Source of the DNA: Anagrus nilaparvatae | Taxonomy: Eukaryota > Arthropoda > Insecta > Hymenoptera > Mymaridae | Direction of reading: 5' to 3' | Length of the DNA stretch: 64,000 nt | NCBI GenBank assembly: GCA_022575985.1 | Contig: JAKSXM010000002.1 | Location: 19,021,001-19,085,000, forward strand | Part shown: positions 36,691-51,040 of the stretch, piece after piece | Layout of the letters: every line of letters begins with the position of its first letter | Position numbering within the stretch: position 1 is the stretch's first letter | The notes under the pieces: generated by a model | What the model was told of the DNA's origin: nothing | What the model saw: only the letters and a program-made list of their open reading frames with translations | Databases searched by the model: none | Program-made: the position numbers and the translations under genes

Positions 36691-39600
36691 CTTTTTACTA
36701 TTTTTAGTATTTAAATTTTAGTTTTTCAAAAACGCCTACACGTGGAAAAAAAATGTCTAAAAAAGTGTTATGAAAGTGTTTGGATAATGAAAATTTTAAA
36801 AGTGAAATTATGGAAATTATCATGGATTTTGTATTATTGCGGTATCATGTGACCGGAAAAGTTATAAGATTGACTCGTTTAAAAATGTAGATAGCCAAAA
36901 AAGTACATTTTGAATTAATTTTGATAAAAATAATATCAAGAATATTAAGTCTTTATGCCCCGACGATCAAAAAGTAAATATTCAACATTATCTATTTTAC
37001 TATAACAATTGAAAATTACACACCCGCATAGAAAATTTATCTCTAACAAAATATCAAAAAAATAATAAAATTACGGTTAGTTAGTAAAAAAAATGCGTTT
37101 GATATAAAAAAATGGTGATTTTTTTGAAGCTTTAAAAAATTTTCAACGATAAATTAAAAGTGCAACATACAGGATTAAGCATTTTCGTCTCAACGGTATA
37201 ATAATAATTAATTTTGATGAATTAATCCTTCCGGTACAAAAAAAAAATGATACTTTTAAAAAAGTAATAAATTACAATTCTGGATACAATAACAGCCGTG
37301 TGTAGGAAATTCGCGTTAATTCATAATAACAATAATAATAACCGTTAGTTATAATAACAGGGAGCGTTAATTTTATTATTATGTACGCGTGTGGTATTAA
37401 TGAAGTTAAGAAAAAAAAAAATTTAATGACGTAATATCCGCATAGGGCGTTATAATGTAAGGGCGTTTTGTGGATGAAGAGAAAATCCAGATAGTTAATA
37501 TATTTATTATGAGAACGTTATGTACTGAAAGGCTTACTGTAGAGAAGATCTTTCAGTAGTTTAAGTAAACCTTTAGTCAGACATCCTTTTCATTGTCTTC
37601 TTTTTTATTAAAATAAGCAATTTTTTCTTTGATCAAACAATGGGGTTTTTTTGGGTGTTGGGTTAGTATGCTTGAATTTTTTGGTTGTGAATATTAAGGA
37701 GAAGTTAACGGTTATTGGGATTTTGATTTATCGAGGAAAAGGAGTTGAACTGAAGTATCAAAGTTTGTTTAAAGTAACTTGTATCTGCTTTACGTGTTTG
37801 AATTCATCCGCTTACGTATGAAATAAATTAATAATGTTTGCTTTTGTTATTCTAGTTTGGTGTGAAAAGCTGTGTTAATTTATTTAGGCACAATTTGCTG
37901 AATTTCGTTTAAATTATATCTAATTGCTTAAATTTTCAAGCGAAATTTAACAAAAGATTTTAGATTTGTTTTGAAACTCGAGAAAATTTCAAACAATTAG
38001 ACAAAAATTCAAGCGGAGAAACCTATCAGTGCCCTAAAAATTAAATCAGTTTTTCATTTTTTAAGCAAGATTCAATCCAAACTTCGATCAAAAATATTGC
38101 ATTCCAGTTTAAATTCGCTCAAACACCAAATAACCGTCCACCTCAAAAATCCAAGCACACAAACCCAACAGTGTACCTAACTCTATAAATCAACCATAAA
38201 ATTTATTCATAATAGCCCCCCAAAAAAAAGAATTTTATTACTAACTTTTAAATAATAGTTTTAATTGAGAATATAAGAGAGAATATAAATACTAAAAAAT
38301 CCAATTAGTTTAAAAACTTTATTAAAATATTTGATTGAATTATCGATTCTACACACAATCACTTCATTTAATAAAATTAAAAAGTTTGAATTTTAAAAAA
38401 TTAATACTTTCTCGCTTATAATTTTGGCATTTACTCTGAATTTTAATGCTAAATTTCTCTCGAGAAAGTTTTTTTCGAAATTTCCAATTACGTGATTGAA
38501 AATTCATGTCCAATTTTTTTTTTTTTATTTGGGTAATCGAAAAATAATTAGATAAAAAAAAAAGTTTGTTTTTGTTGGATCTAAAAATTTTATTGATTTG
38601 AGAAAATAAAAAAAACAAACGAAGGAAACTCGTCTTAAAGACAGAAAGACAAGAAAAAAAGCTCAATAAAATAAATATTTAGTCAGTAAATTCCGAAACA
38701 CAATAAAACCTTTTCTTAAAAAACTGACCAGACCGAAATTTATCCGTTCAATAAAAAAAGTTTTGAATTAAAGATAAACCAAAAAAAACCATGTTAATTA
38801 CAAAATGGATTTTTTCCCTAATACTTTAAAAAATTCGACTAGATTATCCAATAAAAGAAAAAAAAAATGTGATTAAACTCGTAGAAAATAAATTGTCTTT
38901 TTCCTTTAATCGTTTAACCGAAAGGATTCGATCACTTACCAAAAGAGACAGACATAAAAATTTTTATCTTGTATCGGAAATAAAACAAGCTGAGTATGCT
39001 TTGTTCTTTTACTATAGAAAAAATTTTTTTTTATCAGACACTCGAATTGTAGAAAAAGTTTTTTCAAGGCGTCAAATATCTTTTTTCATCGAAATAAAAC
39101 TTTTTTCTTTCGTAATTAATGAGGTCAAGAAAATCATCTAACTTTTTTATGTTTCTTGTTTACGTTCAAAAAAAATCTTCTCATTTATCTAATTAAACCT
39201 AAACTAATTCAGCCCATTTTTACCCTAAAATTAAAAAAATGACTAAAAAGAAAATTTTAATATATACTTTGGTTTTAAAAACTTACTCAATCTAAACTCA
39301 CATACACAGAAAATTTTGAAGCATGTGCTTTAGGATTAGCCTATAGCTAAAAGTTATATAGAAAACTTTCAAGTAGGATCTTATAGACTCGTTTTCTTTA
39401 GCGAATGTATACGTGCGTCCAAAACTAAGATTTATGAGTAGAAATTTTTTTTCAAAAATAAAAGTTAATCATCTGAAGGATTAACTGAAAAGAATTATTA
39501 TTGACTTTAAAGTATCTTGATTAGAAACTTTTTGTTTTCAAAAGCCACAGAACTTTTTTTTTTAACTTTTGGATGATAAATTCAAATTTACGATTACAAA

Positions 39601-42600
39601 ACTTTTGCCCTCTTGTAATAAACAAGTCATTAGAGCACGAGTTTTTTTAATAATTACGTTACATAACCTCAAAAACCTAATTACAGAAGTTAAAATTAAT
39701 GTGCTTTTTTGTTCAATTGAATGACATTAACAATAAAGAGCCCAAAAAAAGTCTTAAAATGCGGGCTGTAAAAAAGTAAGTTACTTTTTGAAAAAAAAAG
39801 GTTCACATAAAGAAAATAGCATCAAAATTCTTTCCGCCATTATTACTCGATATGTGCTGTATATAAATATCGAGTCTTTTGCGGATAACTGCAAACGTTA
39901 GACTTTCTTTTCTAAAAAAAATTGGCTATTTGCCCAATAAAAAAAAATCTAACCTTTCAGGTACTGTCTATTTTTTTACAGGTGGTTATTATTATCAAAA
40001 ATGCATAAGCTTTTTCTAAGTTTAAAAAAAAAAAATTGAATTTTATGTAACAAGAAAATAAATTCTAGCATATTTTTGATAAAAATATTTAAGCGTTAAA
40101 TTGCAAAGCCCCTTTGGTATGAAAAACTAGAATATAAAGATATTTCAGTAATCTTGAGCAAGATACTCTAAAAGCCGAGAGAGATTATTACATTTCTTTA
40201 AAAAATATTCTTTACTACTGTACTTTTTTACACTTACTCAAACAAAAGTATATTATGAATATTTTTGTTCAAAAAAAAATTCTTTTTTTTTTTTTAATTT
40301 ATCTAGATAAAAAGTTTTTTTACGTATTTAACTTCATTTAATTTAATGAATGAGTTTTTTAAACTTTTTTTTTTTAGTGTCGTATTTCGAACAAATGACT
40401 CAATTACAAAAGAATTAACTGCTAAAAAAAAAATGCAATTATATTCTGAAATAGCAGATAGTTTAATTTATAGTTATGAGAATTTTAGAGGCGGAATTAT
40501 ATAGAAATGAAATTTTAGTATCTCGAATTACTGATAAATATAATATTGGAATTTTTTTTATTTTATGAAAATAAACAGATTTTGAAGAACAAGAGAGACA
40601 ATAATTAAATTGGAAAGGAAAATATATGTTTTATCTTGCTGTTTTCAGTGGTATACTGTGGGATTGGTGTGGTTCGAATTTTTAGCTTATATTTTTTAAT
40701 TCATTCCTGAAATTGAAAGTAAAGATTGTTTGTTTAGATAAAAAATAGCCTAAAAGATTATTGATGAAACTGGTAAATGAAAGTTTTCTGCTTTGGAAAC
40801 AACAATTATAAAAAGGGTGTGACACTGAATTTTTGTACATACATATAGTCAAGAATAAAATATACTCATCTTCTACTTCAAAATTTTTTTTTTTTACACG
40901 GGTTTCGCAGACAGCTATGGGTCCACAAAATTGGACAATTTTTCGAAAAAAAAACTGAAGTTCATCTCTGAATAGACTAGATTTTTAGATTAAGTCAAAT
41001 TATACTTGGTTTACATTTGACATTCTTCGACACTTGGGTTCTGAAAAGGTATGTCAGCAATTGAAGTCTCACCGTTTATCCGCACTTTTACTTTAAATTA
41101 GTTTTTAGATGATAAAGGATACACGACTTTAGGCATGGGTAAGTGTCGAAATCTCAATATACTGAGAACTATAGTTTGACGTACCCTTCCAAAAACCAGG
41201 TACCAAAAAATGTTAAATCTAAACCTATTCATCAAAAATAGGTCAACTTCGTGGTGCCATAACATTTTCCAGAATCTATGGCCAAATAAATTTTCTAAAA
41301 AATGTGAGTATATTTAGATCTTGGATATCTGTTTACGAAAATTCAGCTGTCATACTCACACATACTTTTTGAAAATATGGAAATTTCTAAGGGTGAAAAT
41401 AGACTATTAATATTTTTAAAAATAACTTGTATAAAGCAAAAATGGTTTTCTAGACTTACCAATGCAAATTATTCACTTGGTTTATTTTCAATTTAAACAA
41501 AACAAATGTACCCTCAATCAAACTTAAAAATATTAATCCTCAAAACTCATATTTTACATCAAAAATCCAATCTCGCCTTCAAAAAATCTCAATAACTCAA
41601 AAGTAACAATATTTCATACTTAAAATTCCAACCCCTAAAATCCATCAGTGTACACACTCTAATACCTAATACCAAAGATTTTATTGAGAAAAAAAAAAGG
41701 ATATCATTTTTCTTTTGTCTGTACAACGTATTTTACCGATAAAAAACAAGTAAGTAAAAAAAAAAATTTTTTTTTTATTCAATCGAATAAAATTTTTTAG
41801 TAGTAAAAAGTATATTTTTTTAAAAATAAAACATAAAACAGAAGAAAAAAAAACTTGTTTATATTTATCTTTTAAAGCTGTAAAAAAGGTGACTTTCTTT
41901 TTATGTTATAAGAAAATATTGGAAAATAAGTTTACTTAAAATTTATATTATATACTTGTGTAAATAATATCTATCTCCGTGAATGTGTATTTTATAAATA
42001 TTAAATAGTGAATTCGAGCTTGAATTTTATAACTATGTAAATATGTACTAAAGATATCAATAAAACATTTATAACCTAAAATTTTCAACTATTATAACAA
42101 GGATAACTCCTGATATTTCATAAAGTATCCAAAATTCATGTCCTACCCTTATATTTCACGTATTTATTTTTTATATAAATAATAACGTAAACAAAAAATA
42201 AAATAAGGTGGATATCCTGTATAATAAATGAAAGTATAAGGCGAAAAAATTCTCTCGATCAATCATTTATACAGGGTTAAGAAAAGCTGCTTTGTGGCGG
42301 CGGCTGAGGAAAAAAAACGCATAGAAATAATATACGCGCCGTTAAAAGCAATAAGCTGCATTATATCGATCGATAAATATTGTTAATTCAGCATATATAA
42401 AATTTTTTTCAAAATAAAAAAATGTCTGTACAGGTGTGTGTTATAAGGGTAAAAAAAATTTTTTTACTTTTTTTGGCAGACGAAACGAAAGTTTCTGGCT
42501 CAACTGTATGACTTTTCTTAACTTTTTTTTTAATATATATGTGAGTTAGAGAGAGATAGAACATATCTTTATGTAAATAAGGTTTTTAACACGTTGTTAT

Positions 42601-45600
42601 ATTTATTTTCTCGTCTTTAAAAAAAATAAAAGCACTTTAGTATAAAATCGAGTCTAAGAAAAAGTTATTTTTCATTATATTTTTAAAACAGAATTTAGGT
42701 ATCTGAAAAAATGTGAAAACAAAAGTTTTATTTTTCATATTTTTATGTATTTTTGCAGATATTAAAATTTTCATAGTTAATTGATTGCATAATATCACGT
42801 TTTATTTAATTAATATAGAAATTATTGTTCAGTTGAAAATTTATTATGATTTGATTTAATTAATAATTGAAATATTTTGTATATTTTGAAATATTCGTAT
42901 AAATAAAATTTTAATTATTGATGTATAAATTTTTGATTTTTTTTAATTGATTTTTATGTTTACAATTTTATGAATTTACATTACATGGAATACAAGGTTT
43001 TTAAAGGAAATAAATAAATCTTCGAGGTTAATTATAGAGAAATTATTTTTGATTTCAGGAATTTTTTGGGACCGACAGAATTTATTTATCTATAATTTTG
43101 CATGCTAAAAATGATAATATATAAAATTTTTTTAATTTGAAATTCAAATTAAATGTAAGAAAAATAATTAATTTTCAATAAGAATATAAAAAATATAAAA
43201 TTATTCTACTGGATATCATAAGTCTCCTGATATATTACGTAGTCTAAAAACCGTATATGTTATGCACTTATTTTCTAAAGTTTGTGCAAAGCTTATACGT
43301 GCCAGATAAGTTTTTCGATACGTTAATTTCAAATTTTTAGGTCCTCACTCCGAAAACTTATCCTTAACACTGAAAAACGGTTTTTTCAGTTTACCATGAA
43401 GCTTATTTTGGCATATTACATAAGGAATTTTTTAAATTGTCCTTAAAATGACAGATAATAATTTCCTCAGTTGTTTGAATAAGAGTATTCTGCTCACGAC
43501 CCCTAAAATCTTCTCCTAATACAATTTTTTCAGAAATTTTTGAATATACTAATTTAGTATTTCAAACTCGTTGATTCCAAATTTTTAGGTGCAAACCCTA
43601 AAATTTTGGCCTTAACTTCAAAAAGCCCCGTACCCTGAAGCTAAAAAAGAAACCATAAAAATCGACTTCTTTCGGTTAATTTTTTTTATTAGCTTAAAAT
43701 TCTATCATTATGACCTTTTTTATCATATCCTACGTCTTGTTCTCCAAAAATACATATATTTTTGGTAAATAAATATTTTGGTCCCAATTCGCATTTCGTA
43801 ATTCATGTCACCCTAAAATATACGGACCTAAAACCGTGAGCAACCTTAATAAAATTCCAAAACATATACTGGAGGTTCTCGAGATTGCCGAAACCAGAAA
43901 ACGACATAAAAAATTATAGTATTTAATCTAACCGTTAAAACCCCTATAATAAAATAAGGGTTGAAAACAGTCGAAATTTCAATTCGATGAAAATGCTGTA
44001 TTTATTTTTAAGAAAGTTAACAGAGAATTTTCAGGGTTAAAATTTTTTTTGAGACGAATCGAAGTTTTTATATAAAAATTTTTTAGTTCTGGTACAACTA
44101 AAATTCGTAAACCAAGAAAAACGAACTATTTGAAAAAAAGGATTGTATTTGAGACAAAAGGAAAAGAATAAGTATATCTTAAAATTAAAAAATTTACATT
44201 AGTTGTAACACAATTTTTTTTCTAATTTTTATTAATTGTTTTAATTAACTAGCAGCGCTGAATTCAAATACAAAAAAAAAAATTTATTACATGGCGTACA
44301 TCTAGTCCGAGAATTGGCAAAGCTAAGATAAAAAATTAAAAAAAAAATATTTAGAGAAAGCTTACTTACGTGCAATGCACTTTGATGAATGAAAAACTAA
44401 TTAAATAAATAGTTACGTGAAAAATTTAAGTAACCTTTTTCAACAAATTTTACTTGCTAATTTTTTTATGCCTAATTAGGAAGCTGGCTTTTTTAAATAT
44501 TCTTTTTCAAAAAACATAAAACAGCCTAATGACATAAAAATTTAATAACCAATTAAATAAAAAATTAAACAATCCTAGATCATCATTATCCTGCAATTAC
44601 ACATAATTTGTAGGTAGAAACCTTGATTTAATAATTTTACACACAGAACACACAACGAGAGATTGCAATCTGGAAGATCGATGACATTCCAGGAGTCAAC
44701 AAGATTTATGTACTTTTGTAATATACGACTTAATTTACTAGATAGACAGAATCGACGAAAACGCTAATATATTTCAATTAATCCAATTTTCTATTTATCA
44801 CGTGACATCTAAAAAAAAACCACAGATGTTTTATTTTTCTGTTTGCCAAAATAACATATTTTTTATCAATAAATCCAAAAAAACAGATTGCGTAGTAATA
44901 ACTGAATTATTGGCCATTAGAGACTTTTGACCTAGTTTAATTTTCTTAAAATTTCATTTATTGGCCTGAATTTATATGTAATACAAAAAAAATATTTTTT
45001 CGCTTTGATATAAAATAACTTTTTATTAAAAAAAGTAGACAAACGCATTTCAAAAGTTTCTCTTTTTTCAAAAAACTCGAGAAAAAACTTTTATGAAACG
45101 TAATTTTTATTTTAGAAAAAATAGAGACAGAAATTTTATTATTTAACACAAAGCTTATTATATTTAACAAAAATAAAAAAATAATAATTAAGTTTGTTGA
45201 CAAAACAGTAAAAAAGGCTAATTAAATAATTCATAAAAAAAGTGAGTATTTCACGGTCACTGAATTTCAGCAATTATTAACGAATGATATAAGAAAACAT
45301 AAATTAAACAAGAAAATTATTCTCTTTTCATTAAAATACATAAAAGAGTTATAATATTTTCTCTTTACACACACAGACAAAGATTAAATCCTCTCAACTT
45401 ATCACGCTATTATACCCTTGTGAAAAAAAAATTTCCCCTTTCAGTACAACTTTAAAAGCCAATATAATTTAAAAATAATTCGTCTTTTTGTTTAATACAA
45501 AATGAAAAATTAAATACCTTAAGGCTAAATAATATAATAACCATACACATACATACATAGAGAATATATAAATGAGTAGTTTAACCGCACTTGACTATAA

Positions 45601-47480
45601 ATCAACAGCTATTATTATACTATCCTTGGAAAATTTTTGGAATTTTCTGTATGGGTATATGTTGGTACTAAATTATTTAAAGAATTTTATATCGTATAAT
45701 AATTAAGAGGATTTATTATAACGAAACTTGTTATTTATTCATTATTGTTTTCAGTTTTTAATCGGTTATTATGGAAAGTTTTTGTGTTATCTATTGTTTA
45801 ACAAGTTTTTTTTATTAATTTTTATGGGTTATTAACTTTTTATTAGTACTTTGGGAGTGTATTAGAGTTGATGAAAATTTAATAAAAATTTTATGGTGTA
45901 CAAATTTTGTTTATTAGGCATGATCACCTAATTTTTGTAAAAATTTAATGGGGTATACGTTAAAGTGGCTTTTAATTTTCAAAGGGCATTAAAAGGAAAA
46001 TATGTCGCAGTAACTTTGGTGAAAACAGTGACTTAATAAAATTACAAGTGATTTTATAAAATTTTTCGATTTTGTAGAAATAAAACTTTTAAGAAATAAA
46101 ACTAAATAATACAACTAATCAAAATCAGTAATTTTATAAAGGCCACTTAGTGACTTTGATGAAAACAATTTAAAAAAATAATTTTCGACAAAATTACTAT
46201 TTTCCAGTCAAATCACCGAGTAAGTATTTATAAATTTGAGCAAAAAATTTCCAATACGAAATTCATAATTTTTAAACTTTCCTTTTTGATACCTAAACTA
46301 AAAAGCGTATAATAACTTCTATAATAAAATAAAAAAAAATCCAATTCCAGAAGCAAACGTCAACTCAGTAATCATAAAATAAAAGTAATCAGAGAATAGT
46401 TTCAACGGTTTTCAAGACTTGTCGTATCATCAAAATTAATATACTAAAAAACTGAATGAAATTTTGATTATGATAATAAGCTTTAAAATAACTGAATCGT
46501 GTATACTAAAAATAGCAAAATTGAAAATACGTGAGTACACAACAGCTGTTCTTTGAAGACAAAAAAGCAACTTGAACAATAAATTTTTTTTAACAAAAAG
46601 GTCTTATGTATAGAAGTTGAGCTTTTTTAAATTCATGTAAGCTCACGTACTTTGAAGTTTAAAAAATCAGCTTAAACAAATAGCATGTAAGAGACAAAAT
46701 CCAGACAAACTGATTTTTTTAAAAACTAAAGCTCTTTCTAGACCTAATACATTTTTTTTAAATTCTATGTGCTTTTACTATACCAAAGAGTATATATAGT
46801 CAAAACAATTAATTATTTTCAATTACGATTATTTGACTCGTTAAATAGACAGCCAGTATAAAGTTTTAATAAAACGTGATACGTAATTGAGTATTGAAGA
46901 TTTGCTGACTCTATAATAAAATTCAAGGTATATGATATGGAAATTAGTTTAAAACTGTTTTATTATTCAGGTATTAAATGATTTTTATGAGATAAATAGA
47001 ATAGAAAGATAAGATAAAATTTTATTATTTTATTATTTCAATTATTGTATAAAATATTAAATTCTTGCTATAAAGATTTAATCGCTATTGTAACCTGATA
47101 TAGTTATAGGTTTTTCTGAAAAATGTCATTTGAGACATTTTGAAACTAGGATATTAATTTTCAAAAATCGTTCAATCGGATAATGTTTAAGATTTTAATA
47201 CCTAACTATTTTTTTCTAATACTAATTTGAAAATTTTTAATTATTTTTCATTTTTTTGAGCTTGGAATTTTTTTTTTGGTCAGTTGAAAAAGTTATTCTA
47301 CTTTTTTTATTAAATTTTTCATTCTTTATTAAAATTGTATTGTGTGTTTTAAAAAATTTTTTCATATTTTATTTAAAAACCTAAATGAGTTAATAAATAG
47401 CCAAAATTTTTGTGAGTCGTTGGCTTTAGAAATCTGCATTGCCAAGTCTAGTAAGAATTTATTTATTTTATCTAGCAACT
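36691..47480. other. Non-coding stretch, no gene seen
   Basis: Nearly 11 kb with only short Lys/Phe/Ile frames typical of A/T noise. Small GC-richer patches occur at 42270-42370 (TTGTGGCGGCGGCTGAGG and two overlapping ATCGATCGAT-like sites). A weak internal direct repeat of about 250 bp spacing lies at 43310-43620 (both copies carry CAAATTTTTAGGT). No RNA gene was recognised. Confidence 0.45.
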
Positions 47481-47489
47481 GGAAATAAG

Positions 47490-48000
47490 TATTTTTTTCT
47501 ATGATATAATTTTTAACCTGTTCCCTTGAATATTTTTCTTAGAAGTTCCAAGGTCTTTATTAATAATGTTTTTTGACTCACAGCTTTCCAGGTCAAACCA
47601 CGGATTTCTCACTCGGAAATTACTATTTAATTTTTTTTCTAAAGATCTTGCCACTTCTTTTATAGAAATATTTAAATTATCTGAGATTTCATTAAAATCA
47701 TTATTGGAAAAAAAGCATAGAATTATAATATTCTGTTTTTTTTCTTCATATTTCCATTTTATTTTATCTTTGCCTGTTATGAAGTCGTTAAAATTTATAT
47801 TAAATTCTATACTTAGAAGCACTGATAGATGGTCGGTTTGAATGATATCATTTTTATTTATTTTAATATCCAATATAATATTTAATACAACGTTACAAAA
47901 AGCTCATAAAATTAAGTCTATCGCCGATTTACCTAAGGAGTTAATAGTAGTAAAACGAGCCGGTGTGTCAGGTTTAATCTTATTTTTTTACCAAATTATT
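47490..48000 (-). pseudogene. LINE endonuclease (APE-type) C-terminal remnant
   Basis: Read on the minus strand: KPDTPARFTTINSLGKSAIDLIL (near 47960-47890) corresponds to the PT-R-x-SxIDLIL motif of apurinic-type LINE endonucleases. After a stop and about 15 codons comes IIQTDHLSVLLSIEF, the SDH catalytic motif with Ser changed to Thr, then DKIKWKYEEK and NPWFDLESCESKNI, which usually lead into the polymerase. The reverse transcriptase does not follow on the left. One in-frame stop (about 47890) and the missing start make it a dead fragment. Confidence 0.6.
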
Positions 48001-48094
48001 TCTGGTTATACCCTTGATTTTTTTGTATCTACTTTTAACCTTAATAAATTCTGCCTTTTTATTTTAGAATTCTCTAGGCTACCCAATTAACCAA

Positions 48095-48500
48095 GTGCTC
48101 ATTTTTAGGCAAAACTAACCAATTCTTTAAGTGATGTAAAAATTAAAATTTTTTATCAAAATGGATGAAATAAGTCTCAAAAATTTTGTGCTAGCTCTAA
48201 TTTTCAAAAAAAAATTCTTTTGTCCCTTTGGCTTCAGTCGTTTCCGTAATATTGCATCTAAAAAGGTAGTGCGTTGAAAATGGCGTTTTTTAAAAAAATT
48301 TAAAATGTGACTCTTATTACGTTAAATTATTTAATATCTCACAAACAAATACTGGAAAAGGGACGAGTAAAAAGTTTTTTCAAACTTTGAGTTCGTGCCA
48401 AATTTTTGAGATGAATAGATAAAATCTATTTTAATTAAAAATTCTAATTTTTGTAGCAATTTAAAAATTTGTCATTTTAGTTGTTAGCTATCACTGAGAA
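48095..48500. repeat. Degenerate foldback member of a dispersed family
   Basis: The left half (TCTCAAAAATTTTGTG, then TTTTGTCCCTTT) is mirrored in the right half (AAAGGGACGAGTAAAAAG, then CAAATTTTTGAGA). By eye about 70 percent of positions pair. The right half in reverse complement matches 24255-24400 well (TGACnAATTTTnAAATTGCT, ATAGAT, CTCAAAnnTT, ACTCAAAGTTT). It directly precedes the 2.9 kb TIR element. Confidence 0.5.
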
Positions 48501-48655
48501 GCAACTAAAGATACAAAGACGTAGTTTTAGTCAAGGAAAGGGGGTAAAATCTGGTAGCAGTAATTATACGCAAGTCAGATCAACTTGAAACCTTTTGCAA
48601 TTTGTTAAGAAAGGTGTCTAGTTCAGAAGTAAACAACTTCCGTTGGTTGCCAAAA

Positions 48656-48709
48656 GGGTGGGGGCGGGGGGGGGGGGGGGGGTGGAACTCATTGGGGGGG
48701 GGGGGTTAA
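48656..48709 (+). repeat. G-tract cluster (G-quadruplex potential)
   Basis: Three G-runs of about 5, 17 and 13 bases lie within 55 bases, just inside the left TIR of the 2.9 kb element. They are exceptional in this AT-rich window and could form G-quadruplexes. Run lengths may also be unreliable because homopolymers are prone to sequencing error. Confidence 0.75.
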
Positions 48710-50082
48710 AAAAAAAATAACCTAACCAATCGATAAATTACCATTTTTTAAGATAAAAACATTGATTGCAATTTTTCATAAAAATGCACCCCTTCCGAGT
48801 TACAGCGCAATGAAAAGTGTGATTTTTGCCAAAAAAATTTTTTTTTTTTTTAGTTTTTTTAATTTTATTTGGAATCTGGTAGAATTACAAAAAAAATTAT
48901 ATATTACTAATTTTAAGTATTTTCGTTGACAAAGACAGCGGTTTTTATTTTTTTTGTGTACGAAAAATATTAAAGGAGATATGACAAGTCAAAAATGGTT
49001 GTTTAACGAAAAATCAAGAAACCGGATCGTTCTGGCGTAAATATCTGGAAAAATATTACTTTTACAAAAAAAATTATTCTTATCATTTTTCAAGATGATA
49101 AAATTGGAAAAATTTTGAGACCACCTAGAACCGTTTAAAATAACCAGAAAAAAAGTTATGGGCAAAAAAAATTTTTTTCCAAAATTTTTCATGCCAATTT
49201 TTAGCGCCATCTGGGCTGAGTTGCTTCGAAAAAAAAATCCTTCGGTGAAAAGTCAGAACACATGTTCCTAAATATGTCCAGCAATTTTTGACCCTATCGG
49301 GTAATTATTGTTTATGTTTTGGCCTGACAAAGTTGGGTAAAATCGTGTATTTTTTAAAACATTTTCAGTTTTTGGCCAGCAGCTTGAACATTATTTATTT
49401 TAAACAGCCAAGTTTTTTAGCATTTATTTCAAGTTGTTTGTACTTCAAGTTTTTGTTAAAATTTTTCGTCTGCAAGCAGATTTGGCCGTTTAAAATTGCC
49501 TATTTTATGTTTACAACGGTAAATGCTCTTTTTTGTCCGGCGAAATTAATGAAAAATGGCCAATCCAATTAAAATTTTGCATATGACATGAAATTTTGGC
49601 GTTAACCTTAGCTTTGAAATGGTTCATTGTACATCTCGTTATCATTAGCCAAAAAAAAGTTATGGTCAAAATTCTTTTTTTTTTCAGCAATTCCAAACAA
49701 TTTTTATACTTAATCCATTAGGTCACTCGATTTCTAAGTTTTATGAAAAATTTTCGTACAGTACCTTATGTATACATGATAACTGAATAAAATGCTGCTA
49801 TAAAATTTCAAATTCAGACTTTTTTCAGCTGTAAATTAGCCGTTAAACCTGAAGTAAGTAATAAATAAGGTACGAAAGTCAAAGGTTTGTGTTTGCACAC
49901 TGTGTGTGGGGGTGAAATTTGAGTTCAAAATTAGAAGTAAAAATTATTTTCATTTACGGACTTTGAATAATTTTAATTTAGGAACTTTAAATAATTTTTC
50001 ATTCCAAACTTAGAATAATTTCAATGAAGGGGTAAAGAATAATAAAGAATTTAAGAGCTTACTTACGACTTTTTTAAATTTT

Positions 50083-51040
50083 GTTTACATTTTGGGGTAC
50101 TTTTCAGCCCCAGGATTGAAAATATTGTAACTTTTTTGGCTGTAAAACGAAAAGGGGCAACAAAAAAAACTTAATACCTTTTTTTTCATTTTTTAAAAAT
50201 TTGTAGTAGTTCCCCCCCCCCTTGGCTTAGGGGCTGAATTAATTTCTTAATAGTAAAAATAAGACAAAATATTTTCGAAAAATTGATCCAAATACACAAA
50301 AAAATAATGAGGTCATGTTTTTTGTATTTTTTCTAATTCTGGGAGTAGTTTTTAACCCCCCTATTATTAAACCTTATATCTCAATATCGGGCCAATTTTT
50401 TGTACATTGTAGGGTACTTTTTACACCCAGGGTTGCAAATCTTGTTACTTTTTCTGCTGTAAAACGAAAAGAGGCAAAAAAAATTTAATAACAAATAAAT
50501 TTAATTTTTTTTTTTTTATAAATTTAGGGGTAGTTTTAACCACCCCCCCCGGGGGAGGGGTGTAATTAATTTCTTAATAGTAAATATAAGACAAAATATT
50601 TTCGAAAAATTGATCCAAATACAAAAAAAAATAATAAGGTCATGTTTTTTGTATTTTTTCTAATTCTGGGAGTAGTTTTTAACCCCCCCTATTATTAAAC
50701 CTTATATCACAATATCGGGCAAATTTTTTGTACATTGTAGGGTAGTTTTTACACCCAGGGTTGCAAATCTTGTTACTTTTTCTGCTGTAAAACGAAAAGA
50801 GGCAAAAAAAATTTAATAACAAATAAATTTAATTTTTTTTTTTTATAAATTTAGGGGTAGATTTAACCACCCCCCCAGGGGAGGGGTGTAATTAATTTCA
50901 TAATAGTAAATATACGATAAAATATTTTCAAAAAATTGATCCAAATACAAAAAAAAAAGGAGGTCATATTTTTTGTACTTTTTCTTACTCTGGGGGTAGT
51001 TTTAACCCCCCTATTATTAAACCTTATATCTCAATTTCAG
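50083..51040 (+). repeat. Tandem array, three units of ~320-330 bp
   Basis: Units start near 50083, 50401 and 50729 with (TG)TACATTGTAGGGTA-type sequence. Each contains GCTGTAAAACGAAAAG, a C-tract, TAATTTCTTAATAGTAAA, ATTTTCGAAAAATTGATCC and CCCTATTATTAAACC in the same order. Units two and three are closest. The period between the second and third starts is 328 bases. No coding frame runs through. Confidence 0.8.

Noticed and set aside
38364..39141. Frames of 90-100 codons on both strands
   Set aside because: Lys/Phe/Ser-rich noise from A/T-rich DNA, no motif, and the two strands look alike in quality.
44958..45203. Minus-strand 81-codon hydrophobic frame that looks like a membrane peptide
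   Set aside because: Poly-F/I/L from T-runs; no similarity and no gene context.
50083..51040. CRISPR-like or satellite interpretation of the repeated units
   Set aside because: Units are ~328 bp with no short repeat/spacer pattern, and lie inside a TIR-bounded eukaryotic element.
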